64,000 nt of DNA. It comes from Candidatus Caldilinea saccharophila (GTDB lineage Bacteria; Chloroflexota; Anaerolineae; Caldilineales; Caldilineaceae). The position numbers were made by a program, and so were the translations under genes. The notes beneath the pieces were generated by a model. It saw nothing but the letters and a program-made list of their open reading frames with translations. It did no database searches and was not told the DNA's origin. Below are positions 10,878-21,495 of this stretch, one piece after another (the first letter of the stretch is position 1; every line of letters begins with the position of its first letter). The DNA is taken from the NCBI GenBank assembly GCA_016710365.1, contig JADJVW010000061.1, positions 1 through 64,000 on the forward strand, given 5' to 3'.

Positions 10878-12299
10878 GTGTTTCCAGAAGACAAGCTTCA
10901 CGAAGAATGTGGCGTTTTTGGCATCTATGCACCGGGCGCTGAGGCGGCGCGCTACACCTTTTTTGGCCTCTATGCGCTGCAGCACCGCGGGCAGGAGGCA
11001 GCCGGCATTGTCACCTGCGACGGCCGCGTTGCTCACGTACACAAGGGGATGGGGCTTGTTTCGCAGGTCTTCGACGAGGACAACCTGCGCTATCTGCTCG
11101 GCCACATCGCCATCGGTCACACGCGCTACTCGACGACCGGCGCGCCGCGGCTGCGCAACACGCAGCCCTACGTGATCGAGACGATGGACGGCCCGCTGGC
11201 AATTGCGCACAACGGCAACCTGATCAACGCGCCCCAATTGCGCCGCGAACTGCTCAGCCGCGGGGTGGGTCTGTCGACATCGAGCGACAGCGAGGTGATC
11301 CTGCACATGCTGGCCGGCGCGGGCGGCGACTGGCCGGCGCGCATCCGCACGGTGATGGCGCGCGCGGAAGGCGCCTACGCGCTGACGATCCTGACGCGCG
11401 ATGCCGTCTATGGCGTGCGCGACCCGTGGGGGCTGCGTCCGCTCGTGCTGGGCCGGTTGGCGGAGGGTGGGTATGTGCTGGCGTCGGAAAGTTGCGCCTT
11501 TGCGACGATTGGCGCCGAGATGATGGCGGAGATTCAACCGGGCGAGATCGTGCGCATTGATGGCGCCGGCTACGAGATCGTGCAGGGGGCGCCGCCGCAG
11601 CAGCTCGCCTTCTGCACTTTTGAGCAGATTTACTTTGCTCGCCCGGACAGTCTCTTCAACGGCAAGCTCGTCCACCAGACGCGGCAGAAGCTGGGCAAAC
11701 AGCTTGCCAGGGAAGCGCCCGTCGCCGCCGATATCGTCGTGCCCGTGCCCGACTCCGGCACGCCGCACGCCATCGGCTACGCCCAGAAGAGCGGCATTCC
11801 CTACAGCGAGGGGCTGATCAAGAGCCGCTACATCGGCCGCACCTTTATCCAGCCCTCGAATGAGCTGCGCAAGGTCGGCGTGGCGATGAAGTTCAACCCG
11901 CTGCCGGAGAATCTCAAAGGGCGGCGTATCGTGCTGGTGGACGACTCGATCGTGCGCGGCAACACCTCCGGCCCGCTGGTGCGCATGTTGCGCGTCGCCG
12001 GCGCCAAGGAGGTTCACGTGCGCGTCGCGTGCCCGCCGATCAAGTTTCCCTGCTTTATGGGTGTGGACATGGCGAGCCAGGACGAGCTGATCGCTGCCAA
12101 CCAGAGCGTCGAGCAGATCCGTGAGCACATCGGCGCCGACTCGCTCGCCTTCCTGTCGATCAGCGGGCTGATGCGCGCGCTCAAGGCCGAGGAGGGCTAC
12201 TGCAATGCCTGCTTCACCGGCGACTATCCCTTCTCCACGCCGATCCCGCTGATCGAGCTGCAGGAGAAGGAGAAATTTGCCGATGTGTGGGGGGATTGA
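10878..12299 (+). CDS. purF: Amidophosphoribosyltransferase
   Basis: PurF carries out the first committed step of purine synthesis, transferring amide nitrogen from glutamine to PRPP. The 473-residue protein is the Bacillus type: a short propeptide (about 10 residues) before the catalytic Cys in HEECGVFGIYAPG, which becomes the N-terminus after cleavage. It also has cysteines placed for a 4Fe-4S cluster (FCTFEQ, FPCFMG, and CNACF near the C-terminus). The PRPP loop is VLVDDSIVRGNTSGPL. The GTG at 10878 has a perfect AGGAGG five bases upstream; an in-frame TTG at 10857 overlaps purK and is less likely. Confidence 0.95.
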   Translation: MFPEDKLHEECGVFGIYAPGAEAARYTFFGLYALQHRGQEAAGIVTCDGRVAHVHKGMGLVSQVFDEDNLRYLLGHIAIGHTRYSTTGAPRLRNTQPYVIETMDGPLAIAHNGNLINAPQLRRELLSRGVGLSTSSDSEVILHMLAGAGGDWPARIRTVMARAEGAYALTILTRDAVYGVRDPWGLRPLVLGRLAEGGYVLASESCAFATIGAEMMAEIQPGEIVRIDGAGYEIVQGAPPQQLAFCTFEQIYFARPDSLFNGKLVHQTRQKLGKQLAREAPVAADIVVPVPDSGTPHAIGYAQKSGIPYSEGLIKSRYIGRTFIQPSNELRKVGVAMKFNPLPENLKGRRIVLVDDSIVRGNTSGPLVRMLRVAGAKEVHVRVACPPIKFPCFMGVDMASQDELIAANQSVEQIREHIGADSLAFLSISGLMRALKAEEGYCNACFTGDYPFSTPIPLIELQEKEKFADVWGD

Positions 12300-12302
12300 A
12301 GA

Positions 12303-12427
12303 GCGAGAGATGAAGAGATTAGGAGATTGGAGATTGGCGTTTTGTCGCTGCTCAGATCTGCTAATTGCCTAAGCGCCTAAGCTCCATTCTCTGATCTCTT
12401 CATCTCCCAATCTCCAGATTTCCAGAT
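12303..12427 (+). repeat. Palindromic repeat, family C (GGAGATTGGAGATTGG)
   Basis: The left part is rich in GAGATTGG units (AGATGAAGAGATTAGGAG), and the right part carries the complement (TGATCTCTTCATCTCCCAAT). It can form an imperfect long hairpin between purF and the enoyl-CoA hydratase gene. Family C also occurs at 13251, 49512 and, in frame inside genes, at 26888, 46800 and 47100. Confidence 0.7.
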
Positions 12428-12452
12428 TTTATACTCAACCGATGAGGGCCTT

Positions 12453-13241
12453 ATGACTGACGACAAAACAGTGCTTTACTCGACTGAAGGCGCGGTGGCG
12501 CTGATCCGCATGAACCGCGTCGAACGGCGCAACGCCTTCACGCCGGAGATGCTGGCCGCACTCAACGACGCCTTCCGTCACGCCGAAGAAGACCCAGCCG
12601 TGCGCGCCATCGTGCTCACCGGCGAGGGGCCAACCTTCAGCGCCGGCCAGGATCTGAGCATCTTCACCGGTGCAGTCGACGCCGCCAACGTGCGCGAGGC
12701 GATCAAGACGACGTACAAGCCGCTGATCCTGCGCATGGTGACGATGCCCAAACTCATCATCGGCGCGATCAACGGCGGCGCGGCGGGCGCGGGCGCGTCG
12801 CTGGCGCTGGCATGTGACCTGCGCATCATGGCCGAGGACGCTTACATTTTGCAGGCATTCTCCAACATCGGACTGGTGCCGGACGCCGGTTCGACGTGGT
12901 TCATGGCGCGCATGGTGGGCTATAGCCGTGCGCTGCAACTCTGCGTCGAGGCGGAGCGCATCCCGGCGCAGTTCTGTCTGCAACTTGGTTTGTGCAACCA
13001 GGTTGTGGCCGGTTCCTTTCTGATGCACAATGCGATGGAATGGGCGCAGGCGCTGGCGGCTCGCCCCACCAAGGCGCTGGGCTGGACCAAGCAGGCGCTC
13101 AACGGCGCGATGCACAGCTCGCTGGACGCCGCCATCGACTACGAAGCCGACCTCCAGGCGCACGCCATCGCCACGCAGGATCACCAGGAGGGCGTCATGG
13201 CCTTCCTGGAAAAACGGGCGCCGGTCTTTCGGGGAGAGTAA
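12453..13241 (+). CDS. Enoyl-CoA hydratase/isomerase family protein (PaaG-like)
   Basis: This 262-residue crotonase-fold enzyme acts on a CoA thioester, by hydration or double-bond shift. The oxyanion-hole segments are GPTFSAGQDLSIF and INGGAAGAGASLALACDLRI. At the active site the sequence GLVPDAGSTW has Asp rather than the second catalytic Glu of hydratases, as in PaaG-type isomerases of the phenylacetate pathway. No other paa gene is present, so the exact substrate remains open. It is followed by a perfect inverted repeat and then an SDR gene in the same direction. Confidence 0.82.
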   Translation: MTDDKTVLYSTEGAVALIRMNRVERRNAFTPEMLAALNDAFRHAEEDPAVRAIVLTGEGPTFSAGQDLSIFTGAVDAANVREAIKTTYKPLILRMVTMPKLIIGAINGGAAGAGASLALACDLRIMAEDAYILQAFSNIGLVPDAGSTWFMARMVGYSRALQLCVEAERIPAQFCLQLGLCNQVVAGSFLMHNAMEWAQALAARPTKALGWTKQALNGAMHSSLDAAIDYEADLQAHAIATQDHQEGVMAFLEKRAPVFRGE

Positions 13242-13250
13242 CATTGCCTT

Positions 13251-13300
13251 CAATCTCCACTCTCTAATCTCAATTAAAGGAGATTAGAGAGTGGAGATTG
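13251..13300 (+). repeat. Perfect 20-bp inverted repeat, family C
   Basis: CAATCTCCACTCTCTAATCT at 13251-13270 is the exact reverse complement of the 20 bases at 13281-13300, with a 10-base loop. It lies between the hydratase and SDR genes and reaches to 22 bases before the SDR start codon. It looks like a freshly formed, undecayed family C element. Confidence 0.8.
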
Positions 13301-13321
13301 ATTCATTTCAGGAGCGGAGCG

Positions 13322-14113
13322 TTGACTTCATTATTTGATTTGACCGGCAAAGTTGCCATCGTCACGGGCGCGTCGCGCGGGATCGGCGAGGCCATTGCGG
13401 TGGCGCTGGCGGAAGCGGGCGCGCAGGTAGTGGTTGCCAGCCGCAAACAGGAAAATGTCGAGGCGGTGGCGGCGCGCATTCGTGCGAGCGGCGGGGTGGC
13501 GACCGCGCTGGCTGCCCACACCGGCGATCCTGCGGCGGTCGAAGCGTTGGTGAGCAGCACATTGGAACGCTATGGCGGCGTCGATATCTTGGTCAACAAC
13601 GCGGCGACCAACCCGCACTTTGGCCCGCTGTTGACCGCGGAAGAGAGCCACTGGGACAAGACTTTCGATGTCAACGTCAAAGGCTATCTGCGCATGATCA
13701 AGGCGTGCGCGCCGTCGATGCAGGCACGCGGCGGCGGCAAGGTGATCAACATGGCCTCGATCGCGGGCAAAACACCGCAGCCGGGCATGGGCGTCTATTG
13801 CGTCACCAAGGCGGGCGTGATCATGCTGACTGAGGTGCTGGCCGCGGAATTGGCGCCACTCAATATCCAGGTGAACGCCATCGCGCCCGGCTTTGTCAAG
13901 ACAAAGTTCAGCGCGGCCATCTGGTCGAATGAAGCCCTCAATGCGGCGACGCTGGCGGGCATTCCGCAGCAGCGCATGGCCGAGCCGGCAGAGATCGCCG
14001 GCATCGCGCTCTATCTGGCCTCATCGGCGTCGAGCTTCACCACGGGCGCCACGATACTTGTCGACGGCGGGCAGGCGATCGGCAACCCACTATTTGCGTT
14101 GACGAAACGCTGA
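13322..14113 (+). CDS. Short-chain dehydrogenase/reductase (SDR)
   Basis: This classical SDR of 263 residues uses NAD(P)H to reduce or oxidise a carbonyl or alcohol group. The nucleotide motif TGASRGIGE is near residue 14, NNAATNP follows near residue 93, and the catalytic Ser (NMASIAG) and YCVTK carry the Ser-Tyr-Lys set. It ends with TTGATILVDGGQ, typical of FabG-like proteins. The start is taken as TTG at 13322, preceded by AGGAG with seven-base spacing; an upstream TTG at 13298 lies in the repeat. Its place after an enoyl-CoA hydratase suggests a role in acyl metabolism, without proof. Confidence 0.85.
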   Translation: MTSLFDLTGKVAIVTGASRGIGEAIAVALAEAGAQVVVASRKQENVEAVAARIRASGGVATALAAHTGDPAAVEALVSSTLERYGGVDILVNNAATNPHFGPLLTAEESHWDKTFDVNVKGYLRMIKACAPSMQARGGGKVINMASIAGKTPQPGMGVYCVTKAGVIMLTEVLAAELAPLNIQVNAIAPGFVKTKFSAAIWSNEALNAATLAGIPQQRMAEPAEIAGIALYLASSASSFTTGATILVDGGQAIGNPLFALTKR

Positions 14114-14213
14114 AAGCGTGCTATGTTGCCCGTCGCCTCCTGTGTCGGGCTTGCACAAAGCAAACACGCACCAGGCTTTTCTGATCATCATTCACTCCTG
14201 AGGAGTCATTACC

Positions 14214-15536
14214 ATGAGCATCTTGTCATCTTCCCCTGTGGCCTCGACGCTGCCCGCCTGGGTCGATATGCCGGACGAACGGCAAGCGTTGGCGAAGTCC
14301 GACCCGGAGCTTTACGCCGCGATTGAAATGGAACGACAGCGTCAGGCCAACGGCATCGAACTGATCGCCAGCGAGAATTATGTGTCGGCGGCCGTGCTGG
14401 CGGCGATGGGCAGCGTCCTCACCAACAAATACGCTGAGGGCTATCCGGGCAGGCGCTACTACGGCGGCTGTGACGCGGTGGATGTCGCCGAGAACCTGGC
14501 GATTGCACGCGCCAAGCAACTTTTTGGCGCAGACCATGCTAATGTCCAGTCGCATTCGGGCGCGCAGGCGAATGAAGCGGTCTACTACGCGTTGATCAAG
14601 CCGGGCGACGCGGTGCTGGGCTTGAAGCTCGATCATGGCGGACACCTCACGCATGGTTTCCATCTCAACAGTTCGGGCAAGCTCTACAACTTCCAACATT
14701 ATGGCGTCGATCCACAGAGCGAGCGCATCGACTATGACGAACTCGAACGGCTGGCGCTGGCGCATCAGCCAAAGCTGATCGTCGCGGGCGCCAGCGCGTA
14801 TCCGCGCTTCTGGGACTTTGCCCGCCTGCGCGCCATCGCCGACAAAGTGGGTGCGCGCTTGATGATGGACATGGCGCACGTCGCCGGTCTGGTGGCGGCC
14901 AAGCTGCATCCTGACCCCGTGCCTTTCTGCGATGTGGTGACGACCACGACGCACAAAACGCTGCGCGGCCCGCGCGGCGGCTTGATCCTTTGCCGCGCTG
15001 AATTGGCCAAGGAGATCGACAAGGCTGTCTTTCCCGGCACGCAGGGCGGCCCGCTGATGCATGTGATCGCCTCGAAGGCGGTGGCCTTTGGCGAGGCGTT
15101 GCGCCCCGAGTTTGCCGCCTATCAACAGCATGTGCTCGACAACGCGCAGGTGTTGGCCAACACGTTGCAGAGCGAAGGCTTGCGCATCGTCAGCGGCGGC
15201 ACCGACAATCACTTGATGCTGGTGGATCTCAGCGTGCTTGGCGTCGACGCCCACGGCAACGAGATCACCGGCAAGCTGGTGGAAAAGGCGCTCGACCACG
15301 CCGGCATCCATTGCAACAAAAACATGATCCCGTTCGACAAAAAGCCGGCGCTGACGACGAGCGGCATTCGTCTCGGCACACCTGCGGTTACTACGCGGGG
15401 ACTCGGCGCTGAGGAGCTTGCGCAGGTTGCGCGCTGGATTGCGATGATCGCTAAAGATCCGACCAATACCGCGCTGCAAGAGCAGGTGCAGACGGATGTC
15501 ATGGCGATGATGCACGCGTTTCCTGTGCCGGCATAA
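14214..15536 (+). CDS. glyA: Serine hydroxymethyltransferase
   Basis: GlyA interconverts serine and glycine while loading one-carbon units onto tetrahydrofolate. The protein has 440 residues, slightly longer than usual at the N-terminus. Landmarks are IELIASENYVS, NKYAEGYPGRRYYGG, SHSGAQAN and the PLP lysine near residue 248 in TTTTHKTLRGPRGG. GAGGAG precedes the ATG by nine bases. One-carbon units made here feed the purine pathway encoded just upstream, so the location is functionally sensible. Confidence 0.95.
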   Translation: MSILSSSPVASTLPAWVDMPDERQALAKSDPELYAAIEMERQRQANGIELIASENYVSAAVLAAMGSVLTNKYAEGYPGRRYYGGCDAVDVAENLAIARAKQLFGADHANVQSHSGAQANEAVYYALIKPGDAVLGLKLDHGGHLTHGFHLNSSGKLYNFQHYGVDPQSERIDYDELERLALAHQPKLIVAGASAYPRFWDFARLRAIADKVGARLMMDMAHVAGLVAAKLHPDPVPFCDVVTTTTHKTLRGPRGGLILCRAELAKEIDKAVFPGTQGGPLMHVIASKAVAFGEALRPEFAAYQQHVLDNAQVLANTLQSEGLRIVSGGTDNHLMLVDLSVLGVDAHGNEITGKLVEKALDHAGIHCNKNMIPFDKKPALTTSGIRLGTPAVTTRGLGAEELAQVARWIAMIAKDPTNTALQEQVQTDVMAMMHAFPVPA

Positions 15537-15588
15537 GTGAGGGAACGGGTTAAGAAGCACATAACCCACTGACCACAAACCCGCACGA

Positions 15589-15634
15589 ATCACAGATGTC
15601 CCACCGCCCCCCCGCCTGGTGGGACATCTGTGAT
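15589..15634 (+). repeat. Perfect 17-bp hairpin (family B relative)
   Basis: ATCACAGATGTCCCACC (15589-15605) is exactly complementary to 15618-15634, with a 12-base C-rich loop. It lies 52 bases after the glyA stop, where a terminator might be expected, but no T-run follows. A potential ATG for the next gene (15596) falls inside the hairpin, a reason to distrust that start. Confidence 0.75.
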
Positions 15635-15666
15635 CCATGCCATGACAGACGGGACAACCACATCCT

Positions 15667-17022
15667 ATGGCTGCTGCAACCTCACCCCAGCCGCGCCGCT
15701 CTTTTGCTGGGCACGCGCGAACAGGTCGGCTGGTACTTTTACGATTGGGCGAATTCGGCATTTTCGACGACCGTAGTTTCGGTCTTTCTGGGGCCATATC
15801 TGACCGCGGTGACGCGCGCGGCCGCCGACAGCCAAGGATTCGTGCACCCGCTGGGCATCGCGGTGCGCGCCGACGCTTTTTTCCCCTACATGGTGTCGCT
15901 TTCCGTGTTGTTGCAGGTGTTCTTCCTGCCGATCATGGGCGCCATCGTCGATTATACGCATCTCAAAAAGCGGCTGATGGCGGTGTTTGCCTACACCGGC
16001 GCGTTTGCCACCATCGGCCTCTACTTTCTCAACGGGGACAACTATCTGTTGGGCGGCGCGCTCTTTTTGATCGCCAACCTGAGCTTTGGCGCAGCGATGG
16101 TCTGTTACAATGCCTTCCTGCCTGAAATTGCAGGCCCCAACGAGCGTGACAAGGTTTCGTCGGTGGGCTGGGCGATGGGGTATCTGGGCGGCGGGTTGAT
16201 GCTGGCGCTGAACCTGGTCTTCTTTTCGATGCGCGAGCGATGGGGGCTGGATAGCACCAGCGCCATCCGCATCAGCCTGGCCTCCGCGGGGATGTGGTGG
16301 GCGATCTTCACCTTGCTGCCCTTGCAGCGCCTGCAAAGCCGGAAGCCTGTGCGCACGCTGCCCGCGGGCGAGCGTTACCTGACGGTGGGCTTCAAGCAGC
16401 TTCGCCATACCCTCCGCAATCTTCCTCGCTATCGGCATACCATGCTCTTTCTGATCGCGTATCTGCTCTACAATGACGGCATCCAAACGATCATTGCCCT
16501 CAGCGCGCAGTTTGGCAGCGAAGAGTTGGGCATGGGCGCGGAAGAATTGCCGCCGCTCTTTCTGATGGTGCAATTTGTGGCGTTTTTTGGTGCGCTTTTC
16601 TTCGGCTATCTGGCGCGCTGGATCGGCGCCAAGCGCGCGATTTTGCTCAGTCTGGTAATCTGGACTGGGGTGGCGATCTACGCGTTTTCGCCGCTGTTGG
16701 AGACGGGGCGACAATTTTTCCTGCTCGGCGCGGTGATTGCGCTTGTGCTGGGGGGGAGCCAGGCGTTGAGCCGCTCGCTCTTTTCGCAGATGATCCCCCA
16801 GGGGCAGGAGACGGAATACTTCAGCCTCTACGAGATCAGCGAACGCGGGACAAGCTGGTTAGGTCCGCTCTTTTCGGCCTGGCAATCCAATTTACAGGCA
16901 GCTACCGCGTGGCCGTGCTGGCGGTCGGCATTTTCTTTATTGCCGGTCTGATTCTGTTGCCGTTGGTCGATGTGCGTCGCGCCATTCTCGAAGCTGGGAA
17001 CGAATTGCCCGATAAAGTTTGA
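15667..17022 (+). CDS. MFS transporter of the UMF1/Atg22-like family (frameshifted)
   Basis: This is a polytopic membrane transporter with about 12 helices. The family signature VGWYFYDWANSAFSTTVV is near the N-terminus, and ISERGTSWLGPL marks the C-terminal part. The frame breaks at about 16870: the remaining tail, LFGLAIQFTGSYRVAVLAVG through the stop at 17020-17022, is in the next frame and needs one extra base. The start is also unsettled. ATG 15667 gives a plausible MAAATSPQPRRSFAG but needs a second shift near 15712; TTG 15704 or ATG 15596 stay in frame. The substrate is unknown. Both breaks may be sequence errors. Confidence 0.72.
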
Positions 17023-17038
17023 GCAGTTGTCTTGGCCG

Positions 17039-18796
<1,758 letters not shown>

Positions 18797-18972
18797 GGGT
18801 GAATGAATCCTTGTTTATCCGGTAAATTTCGGCGTAATGCTACCACACACTTACCAGATAGGGAAGGTGGGTAAAAGTGGCTAGAGGCCGGCGGCGCGGG
18901 TGAAAGTGTGACCACCGCCCGGTGCAAGGCGCAGGATGGAAGACCCTTTATACGCTGCTTGCCTGAACAGCG

Positions 18973-20088
18973 TCAGGCGGCAATGTTGAACAGGTCGGAG
19001 ACGCTGTCTACAGGCGCAAGCTCGCGCTCGTCCCGTCCCAGCTCAACCTGCTCTTCATCGGCGGCTTCCGCCTCGGACAACGTGCGTTCGCCGGCCGCAT
19101 ACCGTGCGCGCGATTCAGCGAACTCTTCCTCAGACATGCCCAAGGGTTTGTCCAAATCTCCCAATACCTTGTGCAACTCGAACTTGAGGGTGCGCACCGC
19201 TTGCTGAAGCGGGCGATCGCTGTAAACCTCGGCAAACGTCGAGACCGCTGCATCGGGGGATAACGGCGCAAGTTCATAGCGCCTGGCGAGTTGTTCGCGA
19301 TGAAAGGCAATCCACAGATATAAATCGGCCTCGGTGCGGCTCGGAAAGCTTTCCAGTAAACCCTGATGATGAATTGCCGCGACGACGGGCAGATAAATAT
19401 TGTCATACCAGCTTGCCACTGCTTCGGGCCAGGTGAATCTGCGCTGATCGCCTTCCCGCTCCAGGTCAAGATTGCGCAAATACTGATGCACCTGGATATG
19501 GCGCAGCAATATCTGGTAACGTCCCGGCGCGGTCAGTTCGATGCCATGTTCAGGGCGAATCTTGTCCAGGTTCGTCTCTTTGAGAAACTCGGTGCGTTCT
19601 ACTTTGATCAGCCACTGGTCGCGTTCGAAATCCTCCATGTGAAGCGGCACGTCGGTCGGGATTTCGGTCACATATGCCTCGATATGCGTCAAGCCGTTGG
19701 CGCGCGCCACACTGACGCGATGATTTCCATCGCGCACAAAATAGACATCGCCTATCTTGTACACTTCGATCGGCGGAAACCCCTCCAACGAATGCATGGC
19801 GGCGTCGATGCGCGCCCAGCGTTCAGGATTGATGCCAGACCTGGGCAGGAAAGTGCGCGTAAAATCGCGATAGCGTCCTACGCTCCCGACGATCTTATTC
19901 AGACGCACCATCTGCGTGCCCATCTCGATCTGCTGGCGCGCCTTGATGCGCTTTGCCACTTCATCGTAACTTACCAAATCAATGTTGCCCCCTGTCATCT
20001 TTGCCATCAGGTCGGCAACCTGCGCTTTACCGACATTGCGCCGGTATTTTTCTAACGAATCATACGTGATGGCCTGGGTTCCAGGCAT
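18973..20088 (-). CDS. ParB/sulfiredoxin-fold protein of unknown role
   Basis: This 371-residue protein has a ParB-like core: FPPIEVYKIGDVYFVRDGNH followed by RVSVARANG (about residues 103-131), the strand-loop-helix pattern with GNHR that marks the ParB/Srx fold. The N-terminal region and the long C-terminal half are not recognised; the tail is acidic. No ParA partner, parS-like site or plasmid gene is nearby, so a partition role is not supported. AAAGGAG precedes the ATG at 20088. A long AT-rich upstream region suggests its own promoter. A regulatory or nucleotide-binding role is possible but not proven. Confidence 0.6.
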   Translation of the reverse strand: MPGTQAITYDSLEKYRRNVGKAQVADLMAKMTGGNIDLVSYDEVAKRIKARQQIEMGTQMVRLNKIVGSVGRYRDFTRTFLPRSGINPERWARIDAAMHSLEGFPPIEVYKIGDVYFVRDGNHRVSVARANGLTHIEAYVTEIPTDVPLHMEDFERDQWLIKVERTEFLKETNLDKIRPEHGIELTAPGRYQILLRHIQVHQYLRNLDLEREGDQRRFTWPEAVASWYDNIYLPVVAAIHHQGLLESFPSRTEADLYLWIAFHREQLARRYELAPLSPDAAVSTFAEVYSDRPLQQAVRTLKFELHKVLGDLDKPLGMSEEEFAESRARYAAGERTLSEAEAADEEQVELGRDERELAPVDSVSDLFNIAA

Positions 20089-20424
20089 AATGTTTACTCC
20101 TTTGCTGGCTCGCGCCGACAATTTATGGCGCCGTTCAGCACTGGGTCAGCATCCACTTCGTTGCGTTGATGCTTGCTCCCCACCTGCCACTCGCGAGTGG
20201 CCATGCTACAATTTCCAAATTACTCCAGCCGCGCTGTGCATGACAAGCCACGACGCTACTTGATTACAACTCTCGCAGTATAGCAGAGGTTCCGCCTATA
20301 CCATAGTGTATTTTATACAAAAAGTGTTTATATGACATTAAGTCAAGAGGAACAGATGTAAAAAATGGCTCGCCACCCGGCGAACCATTTCAAGCGTATA
20401 TGAATCTGACGGTGAGCATTTGGG
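20089..20424. other. AT-rich intergenic region
   Basis: This 336-base gap lies between the ParB-like gene and the upstream propeller gene, both on the minus strand. It is unusually AT-rich from about 20270 to 20345 and probably holds the promoter of the ParB-like gene. Near 20359-20389 it carries a terminator for the propeller gene. No reading frame in it looks like a gene. Confidence 0.6.
20359..20389 (-). terminator. Rho-independent terminator after the gyrase-propeller gene
   Basis: Read on the minus strand, ATGGTTCGCC pairs with GGCGAGCCAT around a four-base loop and is followed by a run of T. It lies about 35 bases beyond the stop codon of the propeller gene at 20425. Confidence 0.75.
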
Positions 20425-21459
20425 CTATGGAGCAATCGACGCGCCGGCCAGCGCCACGCATTCATCGGCGCGCAGGTTCATGCAATTGACGCCCTGCACG
20501 ACACCTTCTTTAGGAGGCGTTTCACTCGCTCGGAAGCGGATGATCTTGCCCAGGCGCGAAATGGCAAAAATATCGCTGTGATCATCCACCGCCACCGCAC
20601 CGACGATGGTCTCTGCCTTCATGGCGACTTTGCCGCCCGCGCCCGGCGATTTGTTGGCCGTAAAACCTGACATCAAGCGCACCGTGCCCTTGCCGTCCTG
20701 GGCAAGGAGGAACACGCCGCCCTCTGCGGTCGTCGCGGCCACACCGGCGACCCGATCGTTGGGATCGACGCGCAGCCCCAGACAGCCGCGCACCGGTACC
20801 AGCCGCTCGGCAAAGCGAATCGCCTGGCCGCTGCGCGTGACAATGAACAGCTCATCGTTGCCGCTGCTCCAACAGGCCGCGGCAGGAGCGCCCCCCTCGC
20901 GCGGGTCGCACAGCACGGTGCCGGCCTGCAAGCCTGCCCCCAGGTATTGCCGGGCGATCCGGCGCACATGGCCGCGCTCGGTGACCAGCACGAGAAACGC
21001 GCTGCCGCCTGAGGCATCCGGCGTGATGAGGGCCAGCCGCTCATCGGGGCGCATCGGAAAGCGCGCCGCCAATGGCTCGCCGCGGCTGCGCACCTCCCGC
21101 TCCACGATGTCGGCGACCAGGGTGCGGAACGTGCGTCCCTGGTTCGTCAACACGATCAGGCCGGCGTCTGCCTCGGCAAGTGTGAGGAAAGCCGGCGCGT
21201 CGCCTTCCGGCGCGTCGAGATCGAAGACGCCCATGCCGCCGCGCCGCTGCCGGCCATAGAAATGGCGTGGCGTGCGTTTCGCGACCCCTGCCGCGCTGAT
21301 CGTGATCACGTTGACGGTGGTAGGCGGCTCGCTCGGTTCGAACGAAGCTTCGCTGTGGCTGGCCTCCTCCTGCGTGCGCAGCAGCTCGAGTTCGGCTTCC
21401 AGCGCTGCGATGTAGTCAGTGATTTCCGCCGCAACACCACTCAGGTCAGGTCGTTCCAT
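20425..21459 (-). CDS. Stand-alone DNA gyrase A C-terminal domain (beta-pinwheel) protein
   Basis: This 344-residue protein consists of a short helical N-terminus (about residues 10-32, coiled-coil like) and a beta-pinwheel related to the GyrA/ParC C-terminal domain. Blades are seen as repeats such as AGLIVLTNQGRTFRTLV, SAFLVLVTERGHVRRIA, ELFIVTRSGQAIRFAE, GVFLLAQDGKGTVRLMS and IFAISRLGKIIRF. At residues 71-77 it has QRRGGMG, one residue from the GyrA box QRRGGKG needed for DNA wrapping. The N-terminal cleavage domain with its catalytic Tyr is absent. It may wrap DNA on its own or help a topoisomerase. A terminator follows. Confidence 0.75.
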   Translation of the reverse strand: MERPDLSGVAAEITDYIAALEAELELLRTQEEASHSEASFEPSEPPTTVNVITISAAGVAKRTPRHFYGRQRRGGMGVFDLDAPEGDAPAFLTLAEADAGLIVLTNQGRTFRTLVADIVEREVRSRGEPLAARFPMRPDERLALITPDASGGSAFLVLVTERGHVRRIARQYLGAGLQAGTVLCDPREGGAPAAACWSSGNDELFIVTRSGQAIRFAERLVPVRGCLGLRVDPNDRVAGVAATTAEGGVFLLAQDGKGTVRLMSGFTANKSPGAGGKVAMKAETIVGAVAVDDHSDIFAISRLGKIIRFRASETPPKEGVVQGVNCMNLRADECVALAGASIAP

Positions 21460-21495
21460 CGACTGTTCTCCAAAATCGTTTTTGTGAGGCGCTGT

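Noticed and set aside
15589..15634. Rho-independent terminator of glyA
   Set aside because: The hairpin is perfect but is not followed by a T-run on the plus strand; classed as a repeat.
14226..15797. Long minus-strand frame opposite glyA (523 codons)
   Set aside because: It covers the glyA gene in antisense; composition is atypical and no motif is present.
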